Shown here: piece after piece, positions 43,244 through 53,000 of the stretch
How the letters are laid out: each line of letters opens with the position of its first letter
Numbering within the stretch: position 1 is the stretch's first letter
Origin: Terriglobia bacterium
GTDB taxonomy: Bacteria > Acidobacteriota > Terriglobia > Bryobacterales > Bryobacteraceae
Length of the DNA: 64,000 nt
Direction: 5' to 3'
NCBI GenBank assembly: GCA_020073305.1
Contig: JAIQFK010000012.1
Location: 124,001-188,000, forward strand
Made by a program: the position numbers and the translations under genes
Notes under the pieces: generated by a model
The model's database searches: none
What the model was told of the DNA's origin: nothing
The model's input: only the letters and a program-made list of their open reading frames with translations

Positions 43244-44334
43244 TTTCCCCGGCCCAAACCGCTACTGATTCCGGAACCGCGGAGAAGACCGGGGGGGTGG
43301 AGCCCCTGCTGAGCATTCGCTCGATCGCCAAACGGTTCGGCTCGACAGCGGTTTTGCATGACGTTTCGCTCCAGGTGGCGCAAGGTGAGTTGCTGACGGT
43401 TCTGGGTGAAAGCGGCTCGGGTAAAACCACTCTGCTGCGCTTGATCGCCGGGTTCGAGCAGGCGGACGGCGGCGAGATCTTTATGGAGGGCGAGCGGCTG
43501 GACCCGTTGCCGCCGTACCGCCGCCGCGTGAATACGGTTTTCCAGCACTATGCCCTGTTTCCGCATCTATCGGTCTTCGAAAACGTAGCCTATGGGCTGC
43601 GCGTCCGCAAAGTCGCCCGGACGGAGATTCCCCAGCGCGTGGAAAAGGCGCTGGCTCTGGTGAAGATGAGCGAATACACGCGCAGGGCGCCGTCGCAGTT
43701 GAGCGGCGGGCAACAGCAACGGATTGCCCTGGCGCGCGCGCTGGTAAACCAGCCGAAACTGCTGCTGCTGGATGAGCCGCTGTCGGCGCTGGATGCCAAC
43801 CTGCGCCGGCAAATGCAACTGGAGCTGAAATCCCTGCAGCGCGAAGTCGGCATTTCGTTCGTCTTCGTGACGCACGACCAGGAAGAGGCCATGGCCCTTT
43901 CCGATCGCATCGCGCTGCTTCGCTCCGGAGAACTGGAACAGGTAGCCACGCCGCGCGAAATTTATAGCCGTCCGGCCACGGCTTACACGGCACGGTTCAT
44001 TGGCCAGACAAACTTGATGCGCGGCCGCATCACGAACGGCGTGGCCGACTGTGGAACTCTCAAGTGGCGATGTAGCGGTCCCGACGGGCCGGCGACATTT
44101 TCATTGCGCCCCGAGAGTATCCGCCTGTGCGACGCTGGGTCATCGGGCAAGGCCGACTTCGTGCGTTTTCGGGCGGTGATTCGAAGCCAGACCTTCGGTG
44201 GCGCGACGGACCTGCTGGAAACAGCATGTCCGGACGGTGGCGTGGTTCTGGTAAGAATCGCGAGCCGCGGCAACATCCAGAGGGATTGCGAATTCGAGTT
44301 TTGCGCGGATGACGCGATCCTCGTGAGGGGCTGA
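43240..44334 (+). CDS. potA: Polyamine ABC transporter ATP-binding protein (PotA)
   Basis: A 364-residue ATPase starting at a GTG that overlaps the PotD stop (GTGA). It has Walker A GESGSGKT at 56-63, Q-loop 'FQHYALFPHLSVFENVAYGL', signature 'LSGGQQQRIALARALV', Walker B 'LLLLDEPLSALDANLR', the H-loop ('VFVTHDQEEAMALS') and a C-terminal TOBE-like domain ('FIGQTNLMRGRI...SLRPESIRL'). Together with PotB, PotC and PotD it makes a type I importer. The first ~20 residues are an extra polar tail. Energy-coupling subunit in the cytoplasm; operon position leaves little doubt of its partner genes. Confidence 0.93.
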   Translation: MISPAQTATDSGTAEKTGGVEPLLSIRSIAKRFGSTAVLHDVSLQVAQGELLTVLGESGSGKTTLLRLIAGFEQADGGEIFMEGERLDPLPPYRRRVNTVFQHYALFPHLSVFENVAYGLRVRKVARTEIPQRVEKALALVKMSEYTRRAPSQLSGGQQQRIALARALVNQPKLLLLDEPLSALDANLRRQMQLELKSLQREVGISFVFVTHDQEEAMALSDRIALLRSGELEQVATPREIYSRPATAYTARFIGQTNLMRGRITNGVADCGTLKWRCSGPDGPATFSLRPESIRLCDAGSSGKADFVRFRAVIRSQTFGGATDLLETACPDGGVVLVRIASRGNIQRDCEFEFCADDAILVRG

Positions 44335-44339
44335 CAACC

Positions 44340-45182
44340 ATGTATTCGCGCGCCTATAAGACCGCTGTTGCCGCGCCACCCCTCGCCTGGGTCGCCGTGT
44401 TTTTGCTTGCGCCGTACGCGTTTCTATTCTGTTACAGCTTCTGGACCGTTTCGCAGCAAGTCATTGTCCATCATTGGAATCTTGCGAACTACCGCCAGTT
44501 GCTCGACAATGCCATGTATCCGACGGTTCTGTTGCGCTCGATGCGCATCGCCGGCTCGGTCACCCTCTTGTCCCTGCTGTTGAGTTTCCCACTAGCCTAC
44601 TATCTGTCGTTTCGCTCGCGGAGGAAGGAATTGCTCTATCAGCTCGTCATCATTCCTCTCTGGGTGAGCTATCTGGTGAGGGCCTATGCGTGGAAAACGA
44701 TTCTTGGCAGCGATGGCGTGCTGAACACCCTGTTGCAGTACGTCGGCGTGATCGAACATCCGGCGGAGTTTCTGCTCTACAGCCCTTTTGCGGTGGTGTT
44801 GACGCTTACACATATTTATACGCCATTCACTTTCTTGCCCATCTACGCGTCCATGGAGCACATCCCGAGAAATCTGGTGGAGGCCGCGCAGGATCTGGGT
44901 GCAGCTCCGATGCGCACGTTCTGGACCGTGATTTTTCCGCTCTCACTACCCGGCGCTCTGGCCGGAGCTACTTTCGCGTTTGTGCTGAGCCTGGGAGATT
45001 TTCTGGCGCCGCTGCTAATTGGCGGACCGAGCGGGATCATGATCTCCAATGTCGTGGTCAGTCTTTTTGGCGCGGCGTACAACTGGCCTCTGGGAGCAGC
45101 GATCTCGGCATCGTTGTTGTTGCTGGTGCTGGCGCTGCTGTTCCTGGTGGAGAGGATCGAGAAGAAGTTGAGTTTTTCTTAG
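44340..45182 (+). CDS. potB: Polyamine ABC transporter permease (PotB)
   Basis: A 280-residue inner-membrane permease with six helices and the EAA loop contacting the ATPase ('NLVEAAQDLGAAPMRTFWTVIFPLSLPGALAGA'). The N-terminus ('APPLAWVAVFLLAPYAFLFCYSFW') and the 'LSFRSRRKELLYQLVIIPLWVSYLVRAYAW' segment are typical of PotB. It lies five bases after PotA and five before PotC. It makes one half of the membrane channel for spermidine/putrescine uptake. Confidence 0.93.
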   Translation: MYSRAYKTAVAAPPLAWVAVFLLAPYAFLFCYSFWTVSQQVIVHHWNLANYRQLLDNAMYPTVLLRSMRIAGSVTLLSLLLSFPLAYYLSFRSRRKELLYQLVIIPLWVSYLVRAYAWKTILGSDGVLNTLLQYVGVIEHPAEFLLYSPFAVVLTLTHIYTPFTFLPIYASMEHIPRNLVEAAQDLGAAPMRTFWTVIFPLSLPGALAGATFAFVLSLGDFLAPLLIGGPSGIMISNVVVSLFGAAYNWPLGAAISASLLLLVLALLFLVERIEKKLSFS

Positions 45183-45187
45183 AACTC

Positions 45188-46012
45188 ATGAATACCACCT
45201 CATCCGCGCATCGCCGTTCCCGCTGGCTGCTGATCCAGACCATGGCGGTCTTCGCCTTCCTCTATCTCCCGATACTGGTTCTGATCGTGTACTCGTTCAA
45301 TGGGGAGAGTGTGGGAGGCTTTCCGCCCCGCGGTTGGACCCTGCGCTGGTACAGAATTCTGATGGACGATGATGCATTGTGGAGCGCGGTCGGCAACAGC
45401 TTGCTCGTGGCCCTGGCTGCTATGTTGCTGGCGCTCGCCTTTGGTCTGCCGGCAGCGCTGGCGCTCGACCGTGCCTCTTTCCCCGGCAAGGCAGTGTTCC
45501 GCCGACTGGTGTTGCTGCCCCTCATTCTGCCGGGCATCATTACAGGGCTCTCGCTGCTGATGCTGTTCGTGACGGCAGGAATGAAGCTCAGCCTGCTGAC
45601 CATCGCGCTAGGACACGGCACTGCCCTCATTTCCGTCGCAACGACGGAGATCTTCGCCGGCCTCCAGAAAATGGACCGTGCACAAGAGGAGGCTTCCCTT
45701 GACTTGGGCGCCACCAACTGGCAGACTTTCTGGCGCATCACTATTCCCAACCTGCGGCTCGCGATCATCGGAGCCGGATTGCTGATCTTCACGTTGTCCA
45801 TGGACGAGATCGCCGTGAGTTTCTTCCTGATTGGCCGGGATAACACGCTGCCGCTCGAAATCTGGTCGCGCCTGAGGCGCGGGATTACGCCGGAGATCAA
45901 CGCGGTATCGACCATCATTTTTCTCTTCTCGCTGGTCATGATCCTGGTTTGGTACCGGGTGCGGACGCGCCGCGGTGAGGAGCTGGCGGAACTGGTGCCG
46001 CTGAAACCATGA
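45188..46012 (+). CDS. potC: Polyamine ABC transporter permease (PotC)
   Basis: The true start is the ATG at 45188 (MNTTSSAHRRSRWLLIQTMAV); the frame happens to be open for 238 further codons upstream, but that part runs through potB in another frame and is not coding. The 274-residue product has six helices, with 'YLPILVLIVYSFNGESVGGFPPRGWTLRWY' at the N-terminus and the EAA loop 'AQEEASLDLGATNWQTFWRITIPNLRLAIIGA'. These are standard PotC features. It pairs with PotB as the second channel subunit; five bases separate the two genes. Confidence 0.92.
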   Translation: MNTTSSAHRRSRWLLIQTMAVFAFLYLPILVLIVYSFNGESVGGFPPRGWTLRWYRILMDDDALWSAVGNSLLVALAAMLLALAFGLPAALALDRASFPGKAVFRRLVLLPLILPGIITGLSLLMLFVTAGMKLSLLTIALGHGTALISVATTEIFAGLQKMDRAQEEASLDLGATNWQTFWRITIPNLRLAIIGAGLLIFTLSMDEIAVSFFLIGRDNTLPLEIWSRLRRGITPEINAVSTIIFLFSLVMILVWYRVRTRRGEELAELVPLKP

Positions 46013-46028
46013 TTGATCAAGGAACTTT

Positions 46029-47972
46029 ATGAACGACGACTTAGGTATGCGCCGGCGCATCCGGCGCCGGGACTTCCTGAACGGAATCGCGTTGGCTGCC
46101 GGCGGCGCAGTAGGTTCTCAGTTGGCTGCCGGATTTGAAACCGAGCACATCGCGAAAACTTCGCCGGATTACTATCCGCCTGTGCTGACCGGCATGCGGG
46201 GCAGCCATGAAGGCTCTTTCGAAGTGGCGCACCAGGTGCGAGACGGCGCGTTCTGGAAGCAGGCCGGCACACCGGTGGACACCGGAGAAACGTATGATCT
46301 CGTGGTGGTCGGCGGCGGCATCAGCGGTCTCGCCGCAGCGCACTTCTTCCGAAAGGCCGCCGGCGCCCGGGCGCGAATCCTGATTCTCGATAACCACGAC
46401 GATTTCGGCGGCCATGCCAAGCGCAACGAATTTCACCAGACCGGCCGGATGCGCCTCGGCTATGGCGGCACATTCTCCATTGAAAGCCCCGCGCCGTACA
46501 GCGCCGTAGCCAAAGGGGTCATCCGCGAACTGGGCATCGACGTGGAACGCCTGCAGCCGGCGATCGATCGTAAGCTGTATCCGTCGCTCGATCTGCACCC
46601 GGCCGTGTTCTTCGACAGAGAAACCTTCGGGGCAGACCGGCTCGTACCCGACCCCACTCGTAACGCGGGTACCGAGGATGATCAATCGTCACCAGCATCG
46701 GACTCCTGGCAAAACTTCATGGAGTCCGCTCCGCTCGCGGAGAGTGTCAAGCGTGGCATTCGCGCCATCTACGAGACCAAGACGGACTACTTTCCCGGAC
46801 TCTCCTCCGCGGACAAGAAAGCCAAGCTCGCGCGCATCAGTTACGCGCAGTTTCTAACGGAAGTCGCGCGCGTCGATCCCCAGGTCGTAACTTACTTTCA
46901 GGTGCGCCCCCATCCGTTGTTCGGACTGGGGATCGATGCCGTTTCCGCCCAGGACGCATGGGGTCTCGGCTTGCCCGGCTTCAGTGGGATGAAGCTGGAT
47001 CCGGGTCCGGGACCTGGAATGAACCGTGATTGCATCCCCGATAAGGAAGCGGAAAAGTACTTTTTCCATTTCCCGGACGGGAACGCTTCGATTGCGCGGC
47101 TGCTGGTGCGCAAGCTGATCCCGCACGCGATTCCCGGCCACTCTTTGAAAGATCTTCTCGCCGCGAGGGCCAACTATGCACGTCTGGATGCTGCGCATGC
47201 CGGCGTGCGCATCCGCCTGAATAGCACCGTGATCCGCGTGGCGCATGAAGGCGACCCACAAAGCGCGAAACAAGTGGAGATCGTTTACGTGAAACAAGGC
47301 AAGCTGTTTCGTGTCCGCGGTGCACAATGCGTGCTCGCCTGCTGGAACATGGTGATCCCCTACATCTGCGCGGAACTGCCGGACAAGCAGCGAGAGGCGC
47401 TCGCCCGGGAGGCCAAAGTTCCCATCGTCTACACCAACGTGCTGCTGCGGAACTGGACGTCGTGGAAGAAGTTGGGCGTCAGTTCCATGTATGCTCCCGG
47501 CAGTTATCACACGCACGTGAATCTCGATCTTGCGGTGAGCCTGGGTTCCTACCATGCTGCACGCAGGCCGGATGAGCCGATCGTGGTCCACATGATGCGG
47601 ACTCCGTGTAAGCCCGGCATGCCTTCCTACGATCAGCATCGCGCGGGCCGCGCCGAGCTTTTCCAAACTTCCTTCGAAACGTTCGAACGGAATATTCGCG
47701 ATCAACTGGCGCGCTCGCTAGGCGCCGGGGGTTTCGATCCTGTGCGGGACATCGCAGCCATCACCGTGAACCGCTGGCCGCACGGCTACGCCTATGAGTA
47801 CAATTCGCTGTTCGACAGGTTTTGGCTGGAAGGAGGGGAGATCCCGTGCGTCGTCGCGCGGCAGCCGTTCGGCCGTCTGGCCATCGCCAACGCCGACGCG
47901 GGTGCTTACGCCTATACCGACGGCGCCATCGACCAGGCTTGGCGAGCGATTCAGGAACTGACCGGGAAATAG
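46029..47972 (+). CDS. Tat-exported FAD-dependent amine oxidase (spermidine dehydrogenase-like)
   Basis: A 647-residue flavoprotein. The N-terminus carries a twin-arginine signal (RRRDFL followed by a hydrophobic stretch, residues 12-34). The FAD-binding Rossmann motif 'YDLVVVGGGISGLAAAHFF' has GGGISG at 95-100, followed by 'DNHDDFGGHAKRNEF', and the C-terminal FAD segment is 'PFGRLAIANADAGAYAYTDGAIDQAWRA'. The size, Tat signal and 'RWPHGYAYEYN' block fit the SpdH-type spermidine dehydrogenases, which split spermidine to 1,3-diaminopropane and 4-aminobutyraldehyde in the periplasm. It starts 16 bases after potC. An aldehyde dehydrogenase to link the aldehyde to GabT is not seen in the window. 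Confidence 0.8.
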   Translation: MNDDLGMRRRIRRRDFLNGIALAAGGAVGSQLAAGFETEHIAKTSPDYYPPVLTGMRGSHEGSFEVAHQVRDGAFWKQAGTPVDTGETYDLVVVGGGISGLAAAHFFRKAAGARARILILDNHDDFGGHAKRNEFHQTGRMRLGYGGTFSIESPAPYSAVAKGVIRELGIDVERLQPAIDRKLYPSLDLHPAVFFDRETFGADRLVPDPTRNAGTEDDQSSPASDSWQNFMESAPLAESVKRGIRAIYETKTDYFPGLSSADKKAKLARISYAQFLTEVARVDPQVVTYFQVRPHPLFGLGIDAVSAQDAWGLGLPGFSGMKLDPGPGPGMNRDCIPDKEAEKYFFHFPDGNASIARLLVRKLIPHAIPGHSLKDLLAARANYARLDAAHAGVRIRLNSTVIRVAHEGDPQSAKQVEIVYVKQGKLFRVRGAQCVLACWNMVIPYICAELPDKQREALAREAKVPIVYTNVLLRNWTSWKKLGVSSMYAPGSYHTHVNLDLAVSLGSYHAARRPDEPIVVHMMRTPCKPGMPSYDQHRAGRAELFQTSFETFERNIRDQLARSLGAGGFDPVRDIAAITVNRWPHGYAYEYNSLFDRFWLEGGEIPCVVARQPFGRLAIANADAGAYAYTDGAIDQAWRAIQELTGK

Positions 47973-48066
47973 TAACTTCCAAGGACCCGGCCGTCAGTGT
48001 CGCGATAGCGGCATTCCCTTTACCCCATGCCGCATCAGGTAGACTTATAGACGCGAGGACATCTCA

Positions 48067-48429
48067 ATGGCATCGAAAGCGAATATCCGGCAGGTCGGAG
48101 ATGTGGTGATCGTGGATCTGAGCGGCCGCATCACGCTAGGTGACGGCTCAGGAGTCGTGCGCGACACGGTCAAAGACATGCTCAAAGAAGGCCAGAAGAA
48201 TATCCTGTTGAACCTCGGCGAGGTGAGCTACATCGACAGCGCCGGCTTGGGCGAAATGGTGGGCGCTTATGCCACCGTGACTAACCAGGGCGGGCATATC
48301 AAGCTGCTGAACGTGCAAAAGAAAGTGGACGACCTATTGCAGGTCACGAAGCTCTACACCGTCTTCGAGTCGTTCACTAGCGAAACGGCTGCCGTACGCA
48401 GCTTTGGCGGAAAATCTACAACGGCCTAG
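48067..48429 (+). CDS. STAS-domain anti-sigma-factor antagonist
   Basis: A 120-residue single STAS domain: 'VGDVVIVDLSGRITLGDGSGVVRDTV', then the phospho-acceptor loop 'VSYIDSAGLGEMVGAYATV' with Ser58, and 'GGHIKLLNVQKKVDDLLQVTKLYTVFE'. These are standard for SpoIIAA/RsbV-like antagonists that bind an anti-sigma factor kinase when unphosphorylated. No anti-sigma kinase or phosphatase is adjacent, so its partner is elsewhere. It is a single-gene unit between the amine oxidase and a convergent small gene. Confidence 0.92.
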   Translation: MASKANIRQVGDVVIVDLSGRITLGDGSGVVRDTVKDMLKEGQKNILLNLGEVSYIDSAGLGEMVGAYATVTNQGGHIKLLNVQKKVDDLLQVTKLYTVFESFTSETAAVRSFGGKSTTA

Positions 48430-48448
48430 CGCCAGCGCCGAATCGGCC

Positions 48449-48772
48449 TCAGCAATACGCACTCGCCCAGCTTCTCCTGGCCATGGCAGGGACGTTAAGA
48501 CGTTGCCCGACCCAGTGCCCTTTTGTCTCTAGCTGTTGCTTGCTATGCGGATCCTCGACTCGGGTCAGCAATCTTAATGCTTCCGTGTACATTTCCTCCG
48601 CTTGGACACGAGAGCGTTCGACCGCGTCCGGATCGCTTGCCGGTTTCCGCGCATCCACGTCGCGCGCAAACTGCAGCGCGAACTCCAGTTGGCGGTCAAT
48701 AATCCTCACCAGTTCACGATCGGTCTTGGCACGTAGCTCTGCGAGTTTTGACACTCTCGCTGTGCTGCCCAT
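48449..48772 (-). CDS. Small uncharacterised helical protein
   Basis: A 107-residue cytoplasmic protein, nearly all helical, with heptad-like leucines ('VSKLAELRAKTDRELVRIIDRQLEFALQFARDVDA') and a second helix ('RSRVQAEEMYTEALRLLTRVED'). It has no signal peptide, cysteines except the final residue, or known motif. A clear GGGAGG ribosome-binding site precedes the ATG. A 14-base palindrome lies 70 bases upstream. It is separate from the efflux operon behind it by 138 bases. The composition and ribosome-binding site make it a likely real gene, but I do not recognise the family. Confidence 0.65.
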   Translation of the reverse strand: MGSTARVSKLAELRAKTDRELVRIIDRQLEFALQFARDVDARKPASDPDAVERSRVQAEEMYTEALRLLTRVEDPHSKQQLETKGHWVGQRLNVPAMARRSWASAYC

Positions 48773-48844
48773 TAGTCCTCCCTAAAGAAGTACGTTCTGC
48801 AAGGCGGAGTCAGGAGAAATGTATGAAATCAGACGTTCGGCATG

Positions 48845-48858
48845 AGTGTGTACACACT
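48845..48858. promoter_or_regulatory. Perfect 14-base palindrome (candidate operator)
   Basis: AGTGTGTACACACT is a perfect palindrome in the 138-base gap between the small helical-protein gene (start 48772, minus) and the stop of the efflux adaptor gene. Its distance of about 70 bases from the start places it in the promoter zone of the small gene. The regulator is unknown. Confidence 0.4.
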
Positions 48859-48910
48859 ATTAGACGGTTGAAGGTTCGTTTTGGTTCAAATGAAACGACC
48901 GAAAGGGAAG

Positions 48911-50002
48911 CTACTTGGACGCCGTTCGTATGACGTCGCCTTGTCTCAACTCGTCTGTTGCGCGACGGACCACCAGATCACCGGGCCGGAGATTCCCTAT
49001 CACTTCGACCAGGTCGCCCTCGGTCGCGCGAGTCTTCACGTCGACCCACTCTGCATGGCCGTTCTGGTTCCGCACTACAAACGTTCGCTCGGTCGTTGTC
49101 ACGACGCTGGTCTTGGGTACAAACAGCGCCGGCCGCGAGCTCCTCACCGGCCATTTAACGCTGGGATACATGCCGGGAGCTAGCGCTCCGTCACGGTTGA
49201 AGGTATCCAATTCGACGGGCATGGTGCGCGTTTTCTGGTCGAGCGCGTGCGAGATGCGCGCAATGGTACCGGCGAAGGTCCTTTGCGGAAATGTGGGAAC
49301 GCTGAATTCAACTTTGGCTCCGGGGACCAGACCGCCCACCACCTCCTCGGGAACGGGGACCACCACCCGCAAGTGCGATACCTGCTGAAGAACGAGAAGC
49401 GCGGGATCGGCAGGAGGACCCACCAGGGCGCCAGGATGAACGAGGCGATCCGTGACCACTCCATCAAACGGAGCGGCGATCTTCAGATAGGTCACCAGCG
49501 CCTTCAGCGCATTCACCGCCTCTTGCGATGCCCGGCTCGCCTTCTGTTTGGCGTTGACTAGGGCCTGGGCCGCGTCAACCTGCTTCTGTGCCTGGATCAG
49601 GTCGTTGCCCGCGACAGCTCCAGGCGTTTTGGCGGCCTCGGTCAGACGCTGATACGTACTCTCTGTAGCGGCTAACTGCGCCTCAGCCTGAAGCCGCTCG
49701 GCTTCGGTGGATTGGAACTTGAACTCCGCCTCGGCGATTTGCGCTTGCATTTCGGGCGCGCTCAAGTCGGCCAGAAGATCTCCCTCCTTCACGACGCTGC
49801 CGCGATCCACCAGAACGTGGTCGACGAAGCCCGGTACCTTGGCGTGGAGCGAGACCATCAGGAAAGGATGAATTTCCGCGGGCAGCTCGACCGTGCGAGA
49901 CACCGGCTTGGAAATCACAGGAGCGAGTTCGTTGTTCTGAGGCCATAGGGGAAGCGCAAAAGCGGCCCCCGCGACCAGAAGAAAGGCTTTACTGCGCATC
50001 AT
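48911..50002 (-). CDS. RND efflux periplasmic adaptor (membrane fusion protein)
   Basis: A 363-residue adaptor with a short signal peptide, then the paired lipoyl half-motifs ('FLMVSLHAKVPGFVDHVLVDRGSVVKEGDLLADL' and 'KIAAPFDGVVTDRLVHPGALVG'), a coiled-coil hairpin between them (about 85-165), the beta-barrel domain ('RVVVPVPEEVVGGLVPGAKVEFSVP') and a membrane-proximal domain ('ALFVPKTSVVTTTERTFVV'). It links the inner-membrane RND pump to the TolC-like channel. The start overlaps the end of the pump gene by 14 bases, so translation is coupled; it is the last gene of the padR-tolC-pump-adaptor operon. There is no lipobox Cys. Confidence 0.92.
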   Translation of the reverse strand: MMRSKAFLLVAGAAFALPLWPQNNELAPVISKPVSRTVELPAEIHPFLMVSLHAKVPGFVDHVLVDRGSVVKEGDLLADLSAPEMQAQIAEAEFKFQSTEAERLQAEAQLAATESTYQRLTEAAKTPGAVAGNDLIQAQKQVDAAQALVNAKQKASRASQEAVNALKALVTYLKIAAPFDGVVTDRLVHPGALVGPPADPALLVLQQVSHLRVVVPVPEEVVGGLVPGAKVEFSVPTFPQRTFAGTIARISHALDQKTRTMPVELDTFNRDGALAPGMYPSVKWPVRSSRPALFVPKTSVVTTTERTFVVRNQNGHAEWVDVKTRATEGDLVEVIGNLRPGDLVVRRATDELRQGDVIRTASK

Positions 50003-53000
50003 AATATCGGCTCGCCGGATCTATCGGGTTAAGAGAGAGAGAAGTGGTTGACGCGCTCCGCTGAAGGATCGCGTAAATGGAAGGCAGGATCGTCAGGGTG
50101 GTAAACGTCGATACGATCAGGCCGCCGATGACCGCACGCCCCAGCGGCGCGGATTGCGCTCCCCCTTCGCCAAAGCCGATCGCCATGGGCACCATGCCGA
50201 AAATCATTGCTGCCGCTGTCATCAAAACGGGCCGCAGGCGCCCGGAGGAGCCTTCGCGAGTGGCATCCAGAAGCGCGCGGCCCTCGCGGCGGAAGTGCTC
50301 GGCGAAGGTCACCAACAAAATCGAGTTCGCCACCCCGATGCCAATGGCCATGATGGCGCCCATGAACGACTGGATGTTGAGCGTCGTATGAGTCGCCAGA
50401 AGCATCATTAGGACGCCCGAGAGCACCGCCGGAATCATCAAGACAATGGCCAGGGCCAAGCGGACGGATTGGAAGTTCGCGGCAAGGAGAAGAAAGATCA
50501 CCACGGCCGCGAGCAGCAAGCCAACTTGTAATGCCGAGAGGGTCTGCTCAAGCGCGGGCATTTCGCCCCGCAGGAACACGGTCACGCCTCGCGGAGGCGC
50601 CCCCGCCCCGGCCAATGCCTGGCTGATCCTGGCTGCCGCCTGGCCGAGCGTGATGTCGTGAATGTTGGCGGTGATGCTGACCACTCGCTGGCCATTGTAG
50701 CGGTCGATCTCGCCAGGCATCGTGCCGGGGTTGAGCGTAGCGATGTCCGCAAGCAGGGGTTTCGGGCTTCCCTTGAGCATCACGGGAAGGTTCGCCACCT
50801 GGGCGATGCTCTGGACCTGGTTCTGCGGCAACTGCAACTGGATCTGAAAGGCGTTGCCGGAGTTAGGATCGCGCCAGTAGTTGGGGTCGGTAAAACGGGA
50901 AGAAGACGTTGCCGGCACCACCGAATGCACCACATCCGACATGGTCAGGCCGAACTGGCCGGCGCGGTCGCGGTCGACCGCGATATCCAGGGTTGGATAG
51001 TCGGGTACCTGCGCGAACTGCAGGTCGCGCAGAAAGGCCAGCTTGGCCAACTGAGCGCGCAGTTTCCCCGCGTAGGTGTAATCGTCCTGAAGACTGATGC
51101 CTTGGACCGCGACTTCGATGGGCGTTGGAGATCCGAAGCTCATCACCTGGCTGACGATGTCGCCCGCCTCGAAGGAAACCTGGGTTCCCGGCAGCTCGTG
51201 CCGCAGGCTCTGGCGAAGCCGCTCCCTGAGATCTTCTCCCCGAGGGGCGTCCGGCTTTAACGCCACTTGAATAATAGCGTCCTGCGGTCCGCTGCTAAAG
51301 AGGTGGATCAGGTCCACCGGGTAACTGGAGGGAATGAGCCCCACAAAATCGCTGGTGATCTCGACGTTGTCGGGTCCGGCGTCGCGGCGGATGATATCCA
51401 GCGCGCGCAAAACCGTGCGCTCGGTTTCTTCGATGCGCGTGCCTGCCGGCGCGCGTAGCCGCATGCGCAGCATGGGAGCATTCGCGTCCGGGAACAACTC
51501 CGTGCCCATGCGCGGCAGCAGAACATACAGCAGACCGATCGAAGAGATCACATACACGGCGAAAAGAGGCCAGCGGAACCGCAGCACTAGGTCCAAATAC
51601 CGTCCATAAAACGACCGGAGGAGACCGAAAACCCCTTCTCGCTCTTCGCCGCGGTGTGCTTGCCGCATCAGCCAGACTGAGAAGACAGGAACCAGAGTGC
51701 TTGACAGCAGGTAAGAGGCAATCATCGAAAACGCCACGGCCAGAGACAGCGGAACGAAAAGCTGCCGGCTAACTCCGATCATGAAGAAAGAAGGAACGAA
51801 CACCGCGAGAATGCAGAACATGGAAAGCAAACGGGCCATCGCGGTTCGGCTGCATGCTTCCACGACGGCGCGCGCCCGCGAAACACCAGGCAGCATCTGG
51901 GTGTGAATATTCTCGATCTCGACCGTCGCTTCATCCACCAGCACGCCGACGGCAAGCGCCAGCCCTCCGAGCGTCATGATGTTGACCGTCTGGCGCGTGG
52001 CCCACAGCAGGAGCACCGCGCTGAGCAACGCAAACGGAATGTTCAGCACGACAATCAGGGCGCTGCGCCAGTCGCGCAGGAAGATCAGCACCATGAGGCC
52101 GGTGAGTACGGCGCCCAATGTTCCTTCCGTGACCAGGCCGCGCAGAGAGTTGGTGACGTAGGAGGATTGGTCGAACTGCAGGCTTACGTCAACATCTTCG
52201 GGAACCACCTTCTTGAACCGGGGAATCGCTGCTTTGACCGCGCTGATCACCGCCAGTGTCGAGGCGTCGGCGCGTTTAGTCACTGGAATGTATACAGTTC
52301 GTTTCCCGTTGACGTGCGCGTAAGCGCTGATAATGTCGGTGCTGCTGGCGATGCTGCCGATGTCGCGAAGGTAGATGGTGGCGCCGGAGACGGGCCGGAT
52401 GGGCGTGCTGAGGAGTTCGGAAAGATTGGCTCCGAGAGCAGCGTTGGTTCGGGTGATGCGTTCGAGCTTGCCGGTCCACATGTTGCCGGAGGGCATCACC
52501 AGGCTGGACTTGCTGACGGCTGCGATCGCCTCTTCCGGCGACACCTGATATTGGCGGAGCTTGTCAGGATCGAGCGTGATGACGATGGTCCTCTGATTCC
52601 CGCCGAATGGCGGGGGCGCGGACACGCCTGGCAGGGTCGCGAACAGCGGGCGCACGCGGTTGAGGGCGTAGTCCTGCAGTTCGCCCTGCGCGTGGGTCGC
52701 ACTGCTGAAAACCAGCAGCCCCACCGCGACGCTGCCGGCGTCAAACCGTGTGATGAATGGCGGCACCGTTCCCGGCGGCATGAAGGCGCGGGAGCGGTTC
52801 ACGTAGCCCACCGTTTCCGACATGGCCTGGCTCATATCGGTTCCCTGGTGAAACACCAGTTTCATCAGCGTCGCCCCCTGGATACTCTTGCTTTCCACAT
52901 GGTCGATGCCGGTGATGTAGAGGAAATGATACTCGTAGTAGTAGGTCACGTAGCCTTCCATCTGAGATGGATCCATGCCGCCGTACGGCTGGGCCACGTA

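Noticed and set aside
44474-45187. Upstream extension of the PotC reading frame by 238 codons
   Set aside because: This stretch runs out of frame through potB; the ATG at 45188 gives the expected PotC N-terminus and length.
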